Notes under the pieces: generated by a model | What the model was told of the DNA's origin: nothing | Database searches by the model: none | The model's input: only the letters and a program-made list of their open reading frames with translations | Program-made: the position numbers and the translations under genes | From: Polynucleobacter sp. MWH-Spelu-300-X4 | GTDB lineage: Bacteria; Pseudomonadota; Gammaproteobacteria; Burkholderiales; Burkholderiaceae | Assembly: GCF_018687515.1 (NCBI RefSeq) | Contig: NZ_CP061294.1 | Span: forward strand, 744,001-808,000 | DNA length: 64,000 bases | Direction of reading: 5' to 3' | Shown here: piece by piece, positions 29,482-38,426 of the stretch | Numbering within the stretch: the stretch's first letter is position 1 | How the letters are laid out: every line of letters starts with the position of its first letter

Positions 29482-29967
29482 ATGAACAGAAATTTCAAAA
29501 GAATCAGTGTGGCTAGTTGTTTGGTTATAGCCATGGTCGGTTGCGCATCGACACCGGTCGGTCCAAGCCTAACTGTGATGCCTGCACCAGGTAAACCTTT
29601 TGATGTTTTCCAACAGGATGACAAAGAATGCCGTGCTTACGCACAGGGTTCTCTTGATAAAACAGCTGATGAAGCTGCTACTTTGAGCACAGCTAAAACA
29701 GCGGTTGTGGGTGCGGCTTTAGGTGCTTTGGCAGGTGCTGTTGCTGGTGGCGGTAGCCATAAATCAGCTGGTACGGGTGCTGCGGTAGGTATGGTCGGCG
29801 GTGCTGCAGTGGGTGCTTCACAGGGTAATGACACAGCGAAAGAAATTCAACGTCGTTACGACATTGCTTATCAACAGTGTATGTATTCAAAAGGCAATCA
29901 GGTTCCTGGTTACAGCATTCAAAAACCACCATCACCAGTGCCACCTGCACCAGTTCAAAAGAAATAA
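29482..29967 (+). CDS. Glycine-zipper lipoprotein
   Basis: 161 residues. A signal peptide ends in a lipobox near VIAMVGC (Cys about 21), so it is probably an outer-membrane lipoprotein. The middle (about 75-117) is a Gly/Ala-rich zipper (ALGALAGAVAGGG, GAAVGMVGGAAVGA) like YMGG/OmpA-zipper proteins. Two cysteines flank the region (KECRAY and YQQCMYSKG), a pattern common in these proteins. The tail is proline-rich. GAAGAGGC precedes the ATG. Function unknown; such proteins are often envelope-stress linked. Confidence 0.8.
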   Translation: MNRNFKRISVASCLVIAMVGCASTPVGPSLTVMPAPGKPFDVFQQDDKECRAYAQGSLDKTADEAATLSTAKTAVVGAALGALAGAVAGGGSHKSAGTGAAVGMVGGAAVGASQGNDTAKEIQRRYDIAYQQCMYSKGNQVPGYSIQKPPSPVPPAPVQKK

Positions 29968-30004
29968 GCGTCTCTCATAGTTAGAGTTAGCTTATAAGCA
30001 AACT

Positions 30005-30033
30005 AAAAAGCCTCTCAAATGAGAGGCTTTTTT
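30005..30033. terminator. Bidirectional terminator between the lipoprotein gene and norM
   Basis: AAAAAGCCTCTC (30005-30016) and GAGAGGCTTTTTT (30021-30033) form a perfect stem with a 4-base loop and T runs on both strands. Confidence 0.92.
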
Positions 30034-30090
30034 ATTCTTTACACGATTTAAATCAAAATCATCGTGACTTATTAAGTTGATTAGGAGTAT

Positions 30091-31470
30091 TTAGGTAGTC
30101 ACAGGTGGATGTTCTTTTTCAAACTTATGGGCAGTTTTCACAAAGAGCACCATCAATAATGCTGCTGCCAAAGCTAAGCTGGCGCTATTGGCTAACCAGA
30201 AACCTCTGGCACCTTGGATCACTTCAGGGACATTGCCTGTTACATTAAAACCTAATAGATAGCCGCCACCTAATCCGCCACCCCATAACGAGATGGCGTA
30301 AATCCACATGGGGATAAATGCCACGCGATAGCCTCGTAAAATAAAAGCAGAGCAAACTTGAAGTGCATCAAACACTTGGTAAAACGCAATAAATAAAAAT
30401 AATGAAACTGCGGATTCTTTTACTGCTTCTGGTGGTGCGTATAAATCAAGCAGTGGATATTTAAATATCCACACAATTAAACCAACTGTGACGCATAAAC
30501 AGGTTGTAAAAATTAATGAAGACTTGGCCACTTCTTTAGCTAGAGTTGGTTGATCCGCACCAATCGATTGAGACACGAGAGTCGATGTCGCAATTGAAAG
30601 TGATAGTGGCAGCATATAAAGCACCGTACCTAGATTGGCCACAATTTGATGGCCCGCTAACGGCAATGTACCAAGCCTAGCTATAAACAATGCCATAAAA
30701 GCAAAAGAAGTTACTTCAATTAAATAACTTAATCCAATCGGAGCGCCGAGCTTAAATAGCGTCCAAAGTTTATGTAAATCAGGCATGCTGAATTTTTCAT
30801 AAACACTAAAAATTTGATAGAACTTACCGCGATAAATAATTGTGCCAGCAGCTATCATCCATGCCCAGTTAATGATGACCGTTGCAATGGCGCAGCCTGG
30901 AGCTCCAAGAGCTTCTATGCCTAAGCCGCCATAAATCAACCAAGCATTAAGAGGAATTTTTAAAAACAAACCGCTAATTTGTAACCATGTAATAACAGCT
31001 GGTCTAGAGACGGCATTATGTAATGCCACCATCACGCGCATAGCCATACTGGCTGGCAAGCCCCAAGCAATAATTTTTAAATACAACACCGCTTTGGCTT
31101 CTACTTCTGGTGAAGCTTTAGCAATCGATAAAAATACCTCTGGGTTACTAAGAATCAGCATGCCAACCATGCTGAGTGCTAAAGATAGCCACCAAGCTTG
31201 ACGCACTTCTTCGCCGATTTCTGAAAACCTTTTTGCGCCAAATAATTGACCTGCAATTGGGGCGAGGGCGGAAACTACGCCAGTTAAACCAACATAAATA
31301 CTAATAAAGACAGAACCTGCTACTGCAAGTGCGGCTAAATCATTAGCAGAGTAGCGTGCCACCATAGCGGTATCCATCACACCAAAGGTAATGACAGCTA
31401 GTTGACCAATTAATAGCGGACCCGCCAAGCTAATGAGCTTGGGTATATCTCGTCGTAGCTTAGCGAGCAT
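30091..31470 (-). CDS. MATE-family multidrug efflux transporter, NorM-like
   Basis: About 459 residues and 12 membrane helices, driving drug/cation antiport. Typical segments are SLAGPLLIGQLAVITFGVMDTAMVARYS at the N-terminus, AIAPIAGQLFGA-like (VSALAPIAGQLFGAKR) and GHQIVANLGTVLYMLPLSLS. The start is set at the ATG at 31470 (MLAKLRRDIPKLISLAG) since a longer frame reading back to 31542 lies inside the upstream gene and is not hydrophobic as expected. It overlaps that gene by 11 bases, so both are one transcript. Substrate unknown. Confidence 0.88.
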   Translation of the reverse strand: MLAKLRRDIPKLISLAGPLLIGQLAVITFGVMDTAMVARYSANDLAALAVAGSVFISIYVGLTGVVSALAPIAGQLFGAKRFSEIGEEVRQAWWLSLALSMVGMLILSNPEVFLSIAKASPEVEAKAVLYLKIIAWGLPASMAMRVMVALHNAVSRPAVITWLQISGLFLKIPLNAWLIYGGLGIEALGAPGCAIATVIINWAWMIAAGTIIYRGKFYQIFSVYEKFSMPDLHKLWTLFKLGAPIGLSYLIEVTSFAFMALFIARLGTLPLAGHQIVANLGTVLYMLPLSLSIATSTLVSQSIGADQPTLAKEVAKSSLIFTTCLCVTVGLIVWIFKYPLLDLYAPPEAVKESAVSLFLFIAFYQVFDALQVCSAFILRGYRVAFIPMWIYAISLWGGGLGGGYLLGFNVTGNVPEVIQGARGFWLANSASLALAAALLMVLFVKTAHKFEKEHPPVTT

Positions 31471-33196
31471 AAGAACTGACTTTGTATAAGCGTAAACGTT
31501 CCGAGCGATCGCTAGCGCGACGATCTTCCCACAGTAATTCAAGTATTTGGCTATTGATCTTGGCGCTTTCTTTTGCTTCTTTAGCCGAGTGAGTTAACCA
31601 TAAATCGCAAGAAGCATCATCTTTAAATTTGATATTGGTGAAATAAACAAAAGAAGCTAATTGGCCATCACCTAAATAAGTGCCATTTACGCAAGTGTAT
31701 TCAGTGGGCATCGCTTTCATCAAACGTTCTGAAACAGCTCGATATGTTTTGGCATAGTTAATTGTTGGTAACCATAAGGTCATTAACAGCACCCACGTTA
31801 AAGTAGTGCCGGAAGCGGAGATCACTACAGCGCGCCAAATGGCTTTCGGTGCGCGTGAGGTTCTCCAGCGTACAACGCTAATCCACAAAGCCGTCACAAT
31901 GACGGCAACCAATACCGCTAGCCAGTTAACTTCAGGAATAAAGCCTGGTACTTGCCTTGCCACATTTTTGGCTAAACCAGCATGAAATTGTGTGGTCATA
32001 GCAAACCACATTAACCAAATGAAGCCACCTAAGATGGTGAAAGTAAGTAAAGCTAACCAATCAATAAAACTAATCACGCTACGCTTAATAATGGGTAAGC
32101 TAAAGCAAGCCCAAATAACTAATGGCGGAATTGTGATGATGAGTGATTGCTCTGTAAGATCAACTTGTAGAGCTAAGTAAGTGAGGGTTGCAATGACTAA
32201 GCCAAGCGGCAGAGCCATATTGGGGTTGCGGACCCCACCTAATGGATAGTTGGCACCTTTACGCCAGAACCAAACACTCCATAACGCCAGAGGCCAAATT
32301 GGCCAGGAGTAAAGCGGCATATTTCTAGCTAAGAAACCAAGTGATTGGCGCGATGGCGTCGCTTGCATCAGTTCGTTATTCCACCAAGTATGCCAAGCGC
32401 TTATGATCGTTTCAGAAGGTAGTCCGGAAAGAACCCAAAGAAGTGGCCATAGAATTAAACCTAGTTTGGCAACTAACCAAGTCATACCAAGCCAGCGAAC
32501 AGCAGGTTTAACTTCGCAAATAAATAGTGATAGTAATAAGCCTAGAAAAATAATGACAAATAGCCATAGCGATCCTGAGAGTGCCAAGATCGCAAGGCCA
32601 GCACCTGTCCAAAATCCACCTTGAATCGGTTTGTCTAAGCCACGAACTGTGCCATATAAAACTAAAGAGATCGCTGTTAGGTGGGCAAGAGCGGGCGTAG
32701 TTTCATGAGCACGCATGGCAAGACCAAAGCATGCCAAGAAGATCATTAAAGCGCTATCAGCTAAGGTGCGTCCATAAGCTTTCGGGTTGGGTTGGCCACC
32801 TAATGCAAAGCTCATGGGTTGAACTTCAGGTCGTCTTCCCAATAGGTAGGTGGCATGCCAAATAGCTGCGCAGCTGAAAAAGAAACAAAGTGCTGAATAG
32901 ATGCCGGCAGCATTAGGCGCTCCTACAAGAGGGCCGAATAATTTAATCAGTAATCCACCGATCCAATAAGGAAGTGGTCCAGCTAACAAATCATCTCGAC
33001 CTTGAATATGCGGTAGTAACCAATCATGCCAAGAACCATTGGCAAGTGTCCACATGGCGCCAAAGCCAGCTGCATCATCATTCTTCCATGGGTCACGACC
33101 AAAGATGCCCATTAACCCGTAAATGGCCGTAATTAATACCAACACATAGCGTGGAAGTGTGGATGTGGCCGCAGCGGTTAATTTGACAGATCTCAT
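31460..33196 (-). CDS. ArnT/PMT-like glycosyltransferase family membrane protein
   Basis: 578 residues with about 12 membrane segments. The first periplasmic loop has the acidic pattern GRDPWKNDDAAGFGAMWTL and GPLPYWIGGL, resembling GT-C transferases of the ArnT/PMT type, where early-loop acidic residues bind metal and the lipid-linked sugar. Donor and acceptor are unknown. The C-terminal soluble domain (from about 490) has cysteines in YTCVNGTYL and ASCDLWL that could pair in the periplasm. It is cotranscribed with the overlapping MATE gene. Confidence 0.7.
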   Translation of the reverse strand: MRSVKLTAAATSTLPRYVLVLITAIYGLMGIFGRDPWKNDDAAGFGAMWTLANGSWHDWLLPHIQGRDDLLAGPLPYWIGGLLIKLFGPLVGAPNAAGIYSALCFFFSCAAIWHATYLLGRRPEVQPMSFALGGQPNPKAYGRTLADSALMIFLACFGLAMRAHETTPALAHLTAISLVLYGTVRGLDKPIQGGFWTGAGLAILALSGSLWLFVIIFLGLLLSLFICEVKPAVRWLGMTWLVAKLGLILWPLLWVLSGLPSETIISAWHTWWNNELMQATPSRQSLGFLARNMPLYSWPIWPLALWSVWFWRKGANYPLGGVRNPNMALPLGLVIATLTYLALQVDLTEQSLIITIPPLVIWACFSLPIIKRSVISFIDWLALLTFTILGGFIWLMWFAMTTQFHAGLAKNVARQVPGFIPEVNWLAVLVAVIVTALWISVVRWRTSRAPKAIWRAVVISASGTTLTWVLLMTLWLPTINYAKTYRAVSERLMKAMPTEYTCVNGTYLGDGQLASFVYFTNIKFKDDASCDLWLTHSAKEAKESAKINSQILELLWEDRRASDRSERLRLYKVSSYAR

Positions 33197-33234
33197 GTAG
33201 ATTGAATTTTGATTCGAGTGCTGGTTTGATGCAA

Positions 33235-33262
33235 GAAAAAAGGCAGCCTAAGCCGCCTTTTT
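33235..33262. terminator. Terminator after rpmE2
   Basis: AAAAAGGC (33236-33243 region) pairs with GCCTTTTT (33255-33262), with inner GC/GC pairs around CTAA and one A/C mismatch; A and T runs flank both sides. Confidence 0.8.
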
Positions 33263-33283
33263 ATGTCTAAAACTAGGTAGATA

Positions 33284-33550
33284 TTAAGCAGCTGTTTTAC
33301 CAGTAGCTTTTGTACCGAATTTCTGACGGAATTTCTCAACACGACCGGCTGTGTCCATAATTTTTTGAGTACCTGTGTAGAACGGGTGTGATTCAGAAGA
33401 TGTTTCAATCTTAGCCAATGGGTACTCTTTACCATCTTCCCACTTAACTGTTTCTTTAGTGTTGATAGTAGAGCGTGTTTTGAAGCTGAAGTTGTTTGAT
33501 ACGTCTAAGAAAACAACTTCTTTGTAATCTGGGTGAATGCCTGGTTTCAT
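33284..33550 (-). CDS. rpmE2: 50S ribosomal protein L31, type B (zinc-independent)
   Basis: 88 residues, starting [18 protein letters not shown] and containing [13 protein letters not shown], the type B signature. It has no cysteines, so it cannot bind zinc, unlike type A L31. In bacteria with both types the B form is induced by zinc shortage; no second L31 gene is in this window. A short C-terminal tail is Lys/Ala-rich. It follows rho in the same direction but has its own probable promoter and leader hairpin. Confidence 0.95.
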   Translation of the reverse strand: MKPGIHPDYKEVVFLDVSNNFSFKTRSTINTKETVKWEDGKEYPLAKIETSSESHPFYTGTQKIMDTAGRVEKFRQKFGTKATGKTAA

Positions 33551-33577
33551 GTTAAAAGTCCTTTAGCCTGGTAGCCG

Positions 33578-33595
33578 CCAATTCCTCTGAATTGG
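33578..33595 (-). promoter_or_regulatory. Perfect hairpin in the rpmE2 leader
   Basis: CCAATTC (33578-33584) and GAATTGG (33589-33595) form a 7-bp stem with a 4-base loop, 28 bases before the rpmE2 ATG and inside its predicted 5' leader. It has no T run, so it may be a protein-binding or autoregulatory element rather than a terminator. Confidence 0.45.
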
Positions 33596-33618
33596 TACTT
33601 GCCTGAATTAAAACGAAA

Positions 33619-33627
33619 ATTATAGCA
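33619..33627 (-). promoter_or_regulatory. Extended -10 promoter of rpmE2
   Basis: The minus strand reads TGCTATAAT (33627 to 33619), a perfect extended -10 element, about 70 bases before the rpmE2 start codon; no good -35 is needed with this type. Confidence 0.65.
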
Positions 33628-33715
33628 AAAAATACTAAATAAGGGCCTGTTTTAGGAGGATAAAGCTAGAAAATCAAGCAGTTATCCTCATTTTTAGGTC
33701 TAAAACAGATGCTTT

Positions 33716-34978
33716 TTAACCGCCACGGCGCATTAATTCAAAGAATTCTGCGTTATTTTTGGTTGATTTCAACTTGTCGACAATGAAGTTCATCGCTTCA
33801 ATATCATCCATGTCAGAGATAAGCTTACGCAATACCCAAATCTTCTGAAGAATTTCTGGTTTGATTAACAACTCTTCACGGCGAGTACCTGACTTATTCA
33901 AGTTAATAGCAGGGTAGACACGACGTTCAGCTAGGCGGCGCTCTAGATGAACTTCCATATTGCCTGTACCTTTAAACTCTTCGTAAATTAAATCGTCCAT
34001 ACGGCTGCCAGTTTCAATCAAGGCAGTTGCGATAATGGTTAAAGAACCGCCTTCTTCGATATTACGTGCAGCACCAAAGAAACGTTTTGGCCTTTGTAAT
34101 GCGTTAGCGTCCACACCACCTGACAATACTTTGCCTGATGAAGGAACCACGGTGTTGTAAGCGCGAGCAAGACGCGTAATAGAGTCTAGAAGGATGATCA
34201 CATCACGCTTCATTTCTACTAAGCGCTTGGCTTTCTCAATTACCATTTCTGCTACCTGTACGTGGCGCACGGCTGGCTCATCAAATGTTGAGGCAACCAC
34301 TTCACCGCGAACGGAACGCTGCATTTCTGTAACTTCTTCTGGACGCTCATCCACAAGTAATACGATTAATACGGCATCAGGATGATTAGCGGAAATCGCA
34401 TGAGCGATGTGCTGCATCATGACTGTTTTACCGGATTTTGGAGAGGCCACTAGTAGTGCACGTTGACCAAAACCAATCGGAGAAATCATATCGATGATTC
34501 GACCAGTTAAATTCTCTTCCGCCTTAATCTCGCGTTCCAACAACATTGGACGATCTGGGTGAAGTGGCGTTAAGTTCTCGAACATGATGCGGTTCTTGAG
34601 CGCCTCTGGCGCTAAACCGTTGATCTTGTCGACTTTCACTAAAGCGAAATAACGTTCGCCTTCTTTAGGTGTTCTTACTTCACCCTCAATTGCATCACCT
34701 GTGTGCAAGTTAAAGCGACGGATTTGTGCAGGGGAGATATAAATGTCGTCTGGTGACGCCATGTACGAAGCTTCTGGAGATCTTAAAAATCCAAAGCCAT
34801 CAGGAAGTACTTCCAAAACGCCATCACCGAAGATGGTTTCGCCACCTTTAGCGCGTTTTTTAAGAATGGCAAACATCAGCTCTTGCTTGCGCATACGCTG
34901 CGTGTTTTCAATTTCTAGGCCAGCGGCCATTTCAAGTAGGGCTGATACGTGTAGTGCTTTTAGTTCGGTGAGATGCAT
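33716..34978 (-). CDS. rho: Transcription termination factor Rho
   Basis: Hexameric RNA helicase that ends transcription at rho-dependent sites. The N-terminal RNA-binding cold-shock-like domain contains [12 protein letters not shown] (about 61-72); Walker A is ASPKSGKT at 178-185; Walker B and the R-loop region are [16 protein letters not shown]. The length of 420 residues is normal. The trxA-rho-rpmE2 order is common in Burkholderiales. A leader of about 160 bases separates it from trxA, consistent with rho's usual autoregulation, although no specific element was identified. Confidence 0.98.
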   Translation of the reverse strand: MHLTELKALHVSALLEMAAGLEIENTQRMRKQELMFAILKKRAKGGETIFGDGVLEVLPDGFGFLRSPEASYMASPDDIYISPAQIRRFNLHTGDAIEGEVRTPKEGERYFALVKVDKINGLAPEALKNRIMFENLTPLHPDRPMLLEREIKAEENLTGRIIDMISPIGFGQRALLVASPKSGKTVMMQHIAHAISANHPDAVLIVLLVDERPEEVTEMQRSVRGEVVASTFDEPAVRHVQVAEMVIEKAKRLVEMKRDVIILLDSITRLARAYNTVVPSSGKVLSGGVDANALQRPKRFFGAARNIEEGGSLTIIATALIETGSRMDDLIYEEFKGTGNMEVHLERRLAERRVYPAINLNKSGTRREELLIKPEILQKIWVLRKLISDMDDIEAMNFIVDKLKSTKNNAEFFELMRRGG

Positions 34979-35105
34979 GTGTTTGGAGTTAGGCTTAAGC
35001 CTTTAGAAAGAACGAATGGTTTTGGAAATTTTCAACCGGAACAGGACGTTCCGTGATTTGTTAATGGGATTCTACACCCGAAATTCAAAAAATAGGAAAA
35101 ACTGT

Positions 35106-35133
35106 AAAAAAGAGGCTCATTTAGTGAGCCCCT
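35106..35133 (-). terminator. Terminator after trxA
   Basis: On the minus strand GGGGCTCA and TGAGCCTC form a stem with loop CTAAA, followed by TTTTTT; it separates trxA from rho. Confidence 0.85.
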
Positions 35134-35146
35134 TCATTTTTAGACT

Positions 35147-35473
35147 TTAGATATTGCTATCTAAGAATGCAGTTAATTGAGATTTTGCTAAAGCGCCTAC
35201 TTTTTGAGCAGCTACAGCGCCATTTTTAAACAAAATCAAGGTAGGGATGCCACGAATGCCGAATTGCGCAGGAACTGCTTGGTTCTCATCCACATTCATT
35301 TTTGCGATTTGTACTCGGTCACCATATTCTTTAGCGACTTCTTCCAAGATCGGGGCAATCATCTTGCAAGGACCGCACCATTCAGCCCAGAAGTCTAGGA
35401 GAACTGGTTTATTAGATTTCAAAACATCTTGTTCAAAAGATGCATCGCTTACGTATTTAATCGCGTCGCTCAT
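35147..35473 (-). CDS. trxA: Thioredoxin 1
   Basis: General cytoplasmic disulfide reductase. The active site WCGPC is at 32-36, the cis-proline loop is RGIPTL, and the length of 108 equals that of E. coli TrxA. It is transcribed away from addB across a gap of 112 bases and ends at its own terminator before rho. Confidence 0.97.
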   Translation of the reverse strand: MSDAIKYVSDASFEQDVLKSNKPVLLDFWAEWCGPCKMIAPILEEVAKEYGDRVQIAKMNVDENQAVPAQFGIRGIPTLILFKNGAVAAQKVGALAKSQLTAFLDSNI

Positions 35474-35585
35474 AGGGGTCCTTAAAATTCTTATATGCTG
35501 CAGTTAATTATTGTTTGTTTTACGTTTTTACTTCTACAAGCTATATATTATCAATAAGCGCTTATTTGTGCATACTTCCTGATAA

Positions 35586-38426
35586 ATGACCTATTACCAA
35601 CCTTACTTTTTAACACCAGATGCCAGCGCGCTTGATGCCATGGCCAAGCTTATTTGGGCTATTACTGAAAAAGATCAAGTGAGTCCTTTGGTTGTTTTAA
35701 GTACATCAGGGCCCGCTTATGGCCTTAGGCAAGCATTAGAGAAAAATCGCCCAGTTGGTTTATTACCCCAACTGACTTTTTTGCCAAGAGTCTTAGGTTT
35801 ATCTCAATGGCTTAAAGAAACGCCAGGCCTTAAAGATAGAGGGGCATTAAAAACCGATTTGGATCGTTGGTTGGAGGTTTATCAAGCGCTATCTGAAAGG
35901 CCTTATTTAAGATCATTACTACTGGATGCTAGTGACGCATCAAAGTGGGGGTTGGCAAAAAATATTGTTGATGTTTGTGATGTATTAGCTGATGCCAATT
36001 TGGGAGTGTTTGAGGAAGTTTCGGATGAGGCTTTAAATCAAGCGATTGATAGCGTTTATGAAGGTGTAGCTAGATCAGTCGTTGATGTTGAGGCTAAGAT
36101 TATTTTTACTTTCTGGAAGAATCTAAGTACTTTTCACGATCCCGTGGCGCGTCAGCGTCTAGCTATGGGTTTGCGAATCAAAGCCTTGGAAGCGGTGAAG
36201 CCTTCATCGATTTCCCCGCTTATCTTTATTGAGACAGCTAAGCCTAGTCCTGGTTTTGGAAAAGCTTGCCATCAATTGTTAGTGGCTTATGCGGAGCAAG
36301 CACGCGTCCATCATGTGCAGATGGATTATGCGCAGCTAGCGCTTTGGCCTGAGTGTTTGGATTCGAGTGAGCCAGTTGATCAATCAACTAAGCAAGCAAA
36401 TAAGCAGTCAACGAAGGAAGAGGCAGAACAAATTCAAATTAATCGCCAAAAATATTTTTCTAATATGGATGGTCGAAAAATTATTAGGGCGAGTGGGTTT
36501 GAGGATATTGCTTGGGTCGGCGCTAATGCCATACAAGAATTTTTATTGGCCGGGCATCAGCATATTGCTCTAGTAGCTCAAGATCGATTAGTTGCTAGAC
36601 GTATTCGAGCTTTATTGGCACGTTTAGGTCAAGGTATTTCTGTCCATGATGAAACAGGTTGGAAACTTTCCACGACACGTGCTGCTGCGTCGGTGATGTC
36701 TTGGGTCGATGTGATTCGTCAGGGGACTGTTGGTCCATCAGCTGTGCAATTGATGGATTTTTTAAAGAACCCTTATATCAATTGGACTCAATTGGGGTAT
36801 GAGGGAGAAGATATCTCCGAGTTTTTGGATCATCTAGAGCGCCGTTTCATTCAAGCTGAAGTTAAAGGATCTTGGGCTGGGATGCTATTGGCATTAGAGA
36901 TGACTCATGATGGTCAAAGTTTTGATGCGGCAATTCATCTCATTAAACATATACGAGAAATTTCTCAAAAATGGCAATCTCAAGCTTTATCTTGTTCGGT
37001 TTGGTTGAAGCATTTACAAGCAGATTTGCAAGCTTTAGCGATGGGGGAGTCATTTCAAGAAGATTTGGCTGGTCAGCAATTATTTGAAGCTCTAGAGCCA
37101 ATGAAGGGTGTACAAGCTTCTTTGCGTTTTAATGAATGGCTATCACTTTTAAGCTTGATGGTGGAAGAGTCTAGTTATTTAGAGCTTAGTCCAAGAGCGC
37201 AAGCTAGTGTCACAGTCTTGCCTTTGAGTGCTACGCGCATGAGGCGCTTTGATGCTTGGGTGATGGTGGGGTGTGATGATAGTCAATTGCCATCTATCTC
37301 CGATAGCCCAATGTTCTTATCTGCCAGCCTTCGAGAAAAAATGGGTTGCAAAACTGTCGACATGGAATTTGCTCAGCAAGCGATGGATCTCTCTCAATTA
37401 ATGCAGTCACATCAACACTGGCGTATGTTGTGGCAATCAATGGGGTCTTCTGGAGAACCTCGTCAGCCATCCCCTTGGTTGCAGCGTTTGTATATGGAGC
37501 GCAGCAATTGCTTGAGTGAGACTCAAGTTCCTCAATCTGTTGCTTATCAGCCAACGGCGGTATTGCAGCCGAGGCCTGCTTTGGGAGATGTTGTGGCGAA
37601 ACCTATCAAGGTGAGCCCAAGCGCCTATCGCACGCTTAGAGAATGTCCTTATCGTTATTACGCTACAAGAGTTTTAGGTTTACGTGAAAAATCTACTTTA
37701 GATGCTGAGGTGGATGTGAGTTTGGTAGGACAAACTTTGCATGCTGCGCTTAGAGAGTTTTATCAGAAGCAAAAAACTCAAAAATTAACTATTCAAGATG
37801 TGCAAGAAAAAACAAACTTATTGATTGCACAATTAAGAGAAGTATCCCAAAAACATTTCAAGCCTTTATTGGAGGCTGATGGTAGGTGGTTAGGTGCTTG
37901 GGTTGAGTGGGAATCGCATATTCCGAATTTGGTGAGGTGGCAATTAAAACGCGAACAAGCAGGTTGGCAGTTCCATGATGCTGAAAAACAAGTAGGGTTC
38001 GACTTGCAAACTCGATTTGGTTTAATTCATGTGTCAGGTCAAGTGGATCGCATTGATATCAATGCAAAAGAAAAGACGGCTGCAGTGATTGATTACAAAT
38101 ACTCTAGCGAATCTTCTATTAAGAAAAAGCAGAAAAATATTGAAGATGATCCACAGTTGGTGATTTATGCCAAAGCAATTAATGGCGATCCTATTGCCGA
38201 TAGGGGCGCAAGTTCTCAAGCGGCCTGGGTATCAGTAAAAGATAAAGATGTTGGTTTTGAGTTGGGTGTGGATGATCTGTCTATTGAAATGGAGCATTTG
38301 CCTGCTCAGATGATCGGTGATATTGAAAAGGTTTGGGGTGGCGCACCTTTGCCAGCGAGCGGCCCTGATAGTGTTTGTCAGTACTGCGAGGTAAGAGGTA
38401 TTTGTCGCAAGGGGATGTGGTCATGA
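35586..38426 (+). CDS. addB: AddB-like PD-(D/E)XK nuclease with Fe-S motif
   Basis: 946 residues, the partner of the AddA helicase-nuclease in double-strand break processing. The N-terminal helicase-like half has a degenerate nucleotide loop (STSGPAYGLRQAL), so it probably does not hydrolyse ATP. The C-terminal nuclease has GQVDRID and AVIDYKYS. C687 (LRECPYRYY) together with C931, C934 and C940 (CQYCEVRGIC) reproduces the AddB arrangement that binds [4Fe-4S], making it a likely client of the isc operon. A hydrophilic insert (about 258-285, Gln/Lys/Glu-rich) is a linker. It overlaps addA by 4 bases (ATGA). Confidence 0.88.
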   Translation: MTYYQPYFLTPDASALDAMAKLIWAITEKDQVSPLVVLSTSGPAYGLRQALEKNRPVGLLPQLTFLPRVLGLSQWLKETPGLKDRGALKTDLDRWLEVYQALSERPYLRSLLLDASDASKWGLAKNIVDVCDVLADANLGVFEEVSDEALNQAIDSVYEGVARSVVDVEAKIIFTFWKNLSTFHDPVARQRLAMGLRIKALEAVKPSSISPLIFIETAKPSPGFGKACHQLLVAYAEQARVHHVQMDYAQLALWPECLDSSEPVDQSTKQANKQSTKEEAEQIQINRQKYFSNMDGRKIIRASGFEDIAWVGANAIQEFLLAGHQHIALVAQDRLVARRIRALLARLGQGISVHDETGWKLSTTRAAASVMSWVDVIRQGTVGPSAVQLMDFLKNPYINWTQLGYEGEDISEFLDHLERRFIQAEVKGSWAGMLLALEMTHDGQSFDAAIHLIKHIREISQKWQSQALSCSVWLKHLQADLQALAMGESFQEDLAGQQLFEALEPMKGVQASLRFNEWLSLLSLMVEESSYLELSPRAQASVTVLPLSATRMRRFDAWVMVGCDDSQLPSISDSPMFLSASLREKMGCKTVDMEFAQQAMDLSQLMQSHQHWRMLWQSMGSSGEPRQPSPWLQRLYMERSNCLSETQVPQSVAYQPTAVLQPRPALGDVVAKPIKVSPSAYRTLRECPYRYYATRVLGLREKSTLDAEVDVSLVGQTLHAALREFYQKQKTQKLTIQDVQEKTNLLIAQLREVSQKHFKPLLEADGRWLGAWVEWESHIPNLVRWQLKREQAGWQFHDAEKQVGFDLQTRFGLIHVSGQVDRIDINAKEKTAAVIDYKYSSESSIKKKQKNIEDDPQLVIYAKAINGDPIADRGASSQAAWVSVKDKDVGFELGVDDLSIEMEHLPAQMIGDIEKVWGGAPLPASGPDSVCQYCEVRGICRKGMWS

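Noticed and set aside
31471..31542. N-terminal extension of the MATE exporter
   Set aside because: The 24 extra residues lie inside the upstream gene and are unlike MATE N-termini; the ATG at 31470 is preferred.
36367..36450. Gln/Lys-rich repeat-like stretch in addB
   Set aside because: Reads in frame as a flexible hydrophilic linker without a true repeat unit.
38375..38422. 16-residue N-terminal extension of AddA
   Set aside because: It lies within addB; the ATGA junction at 38423 gives the normal coupled start.
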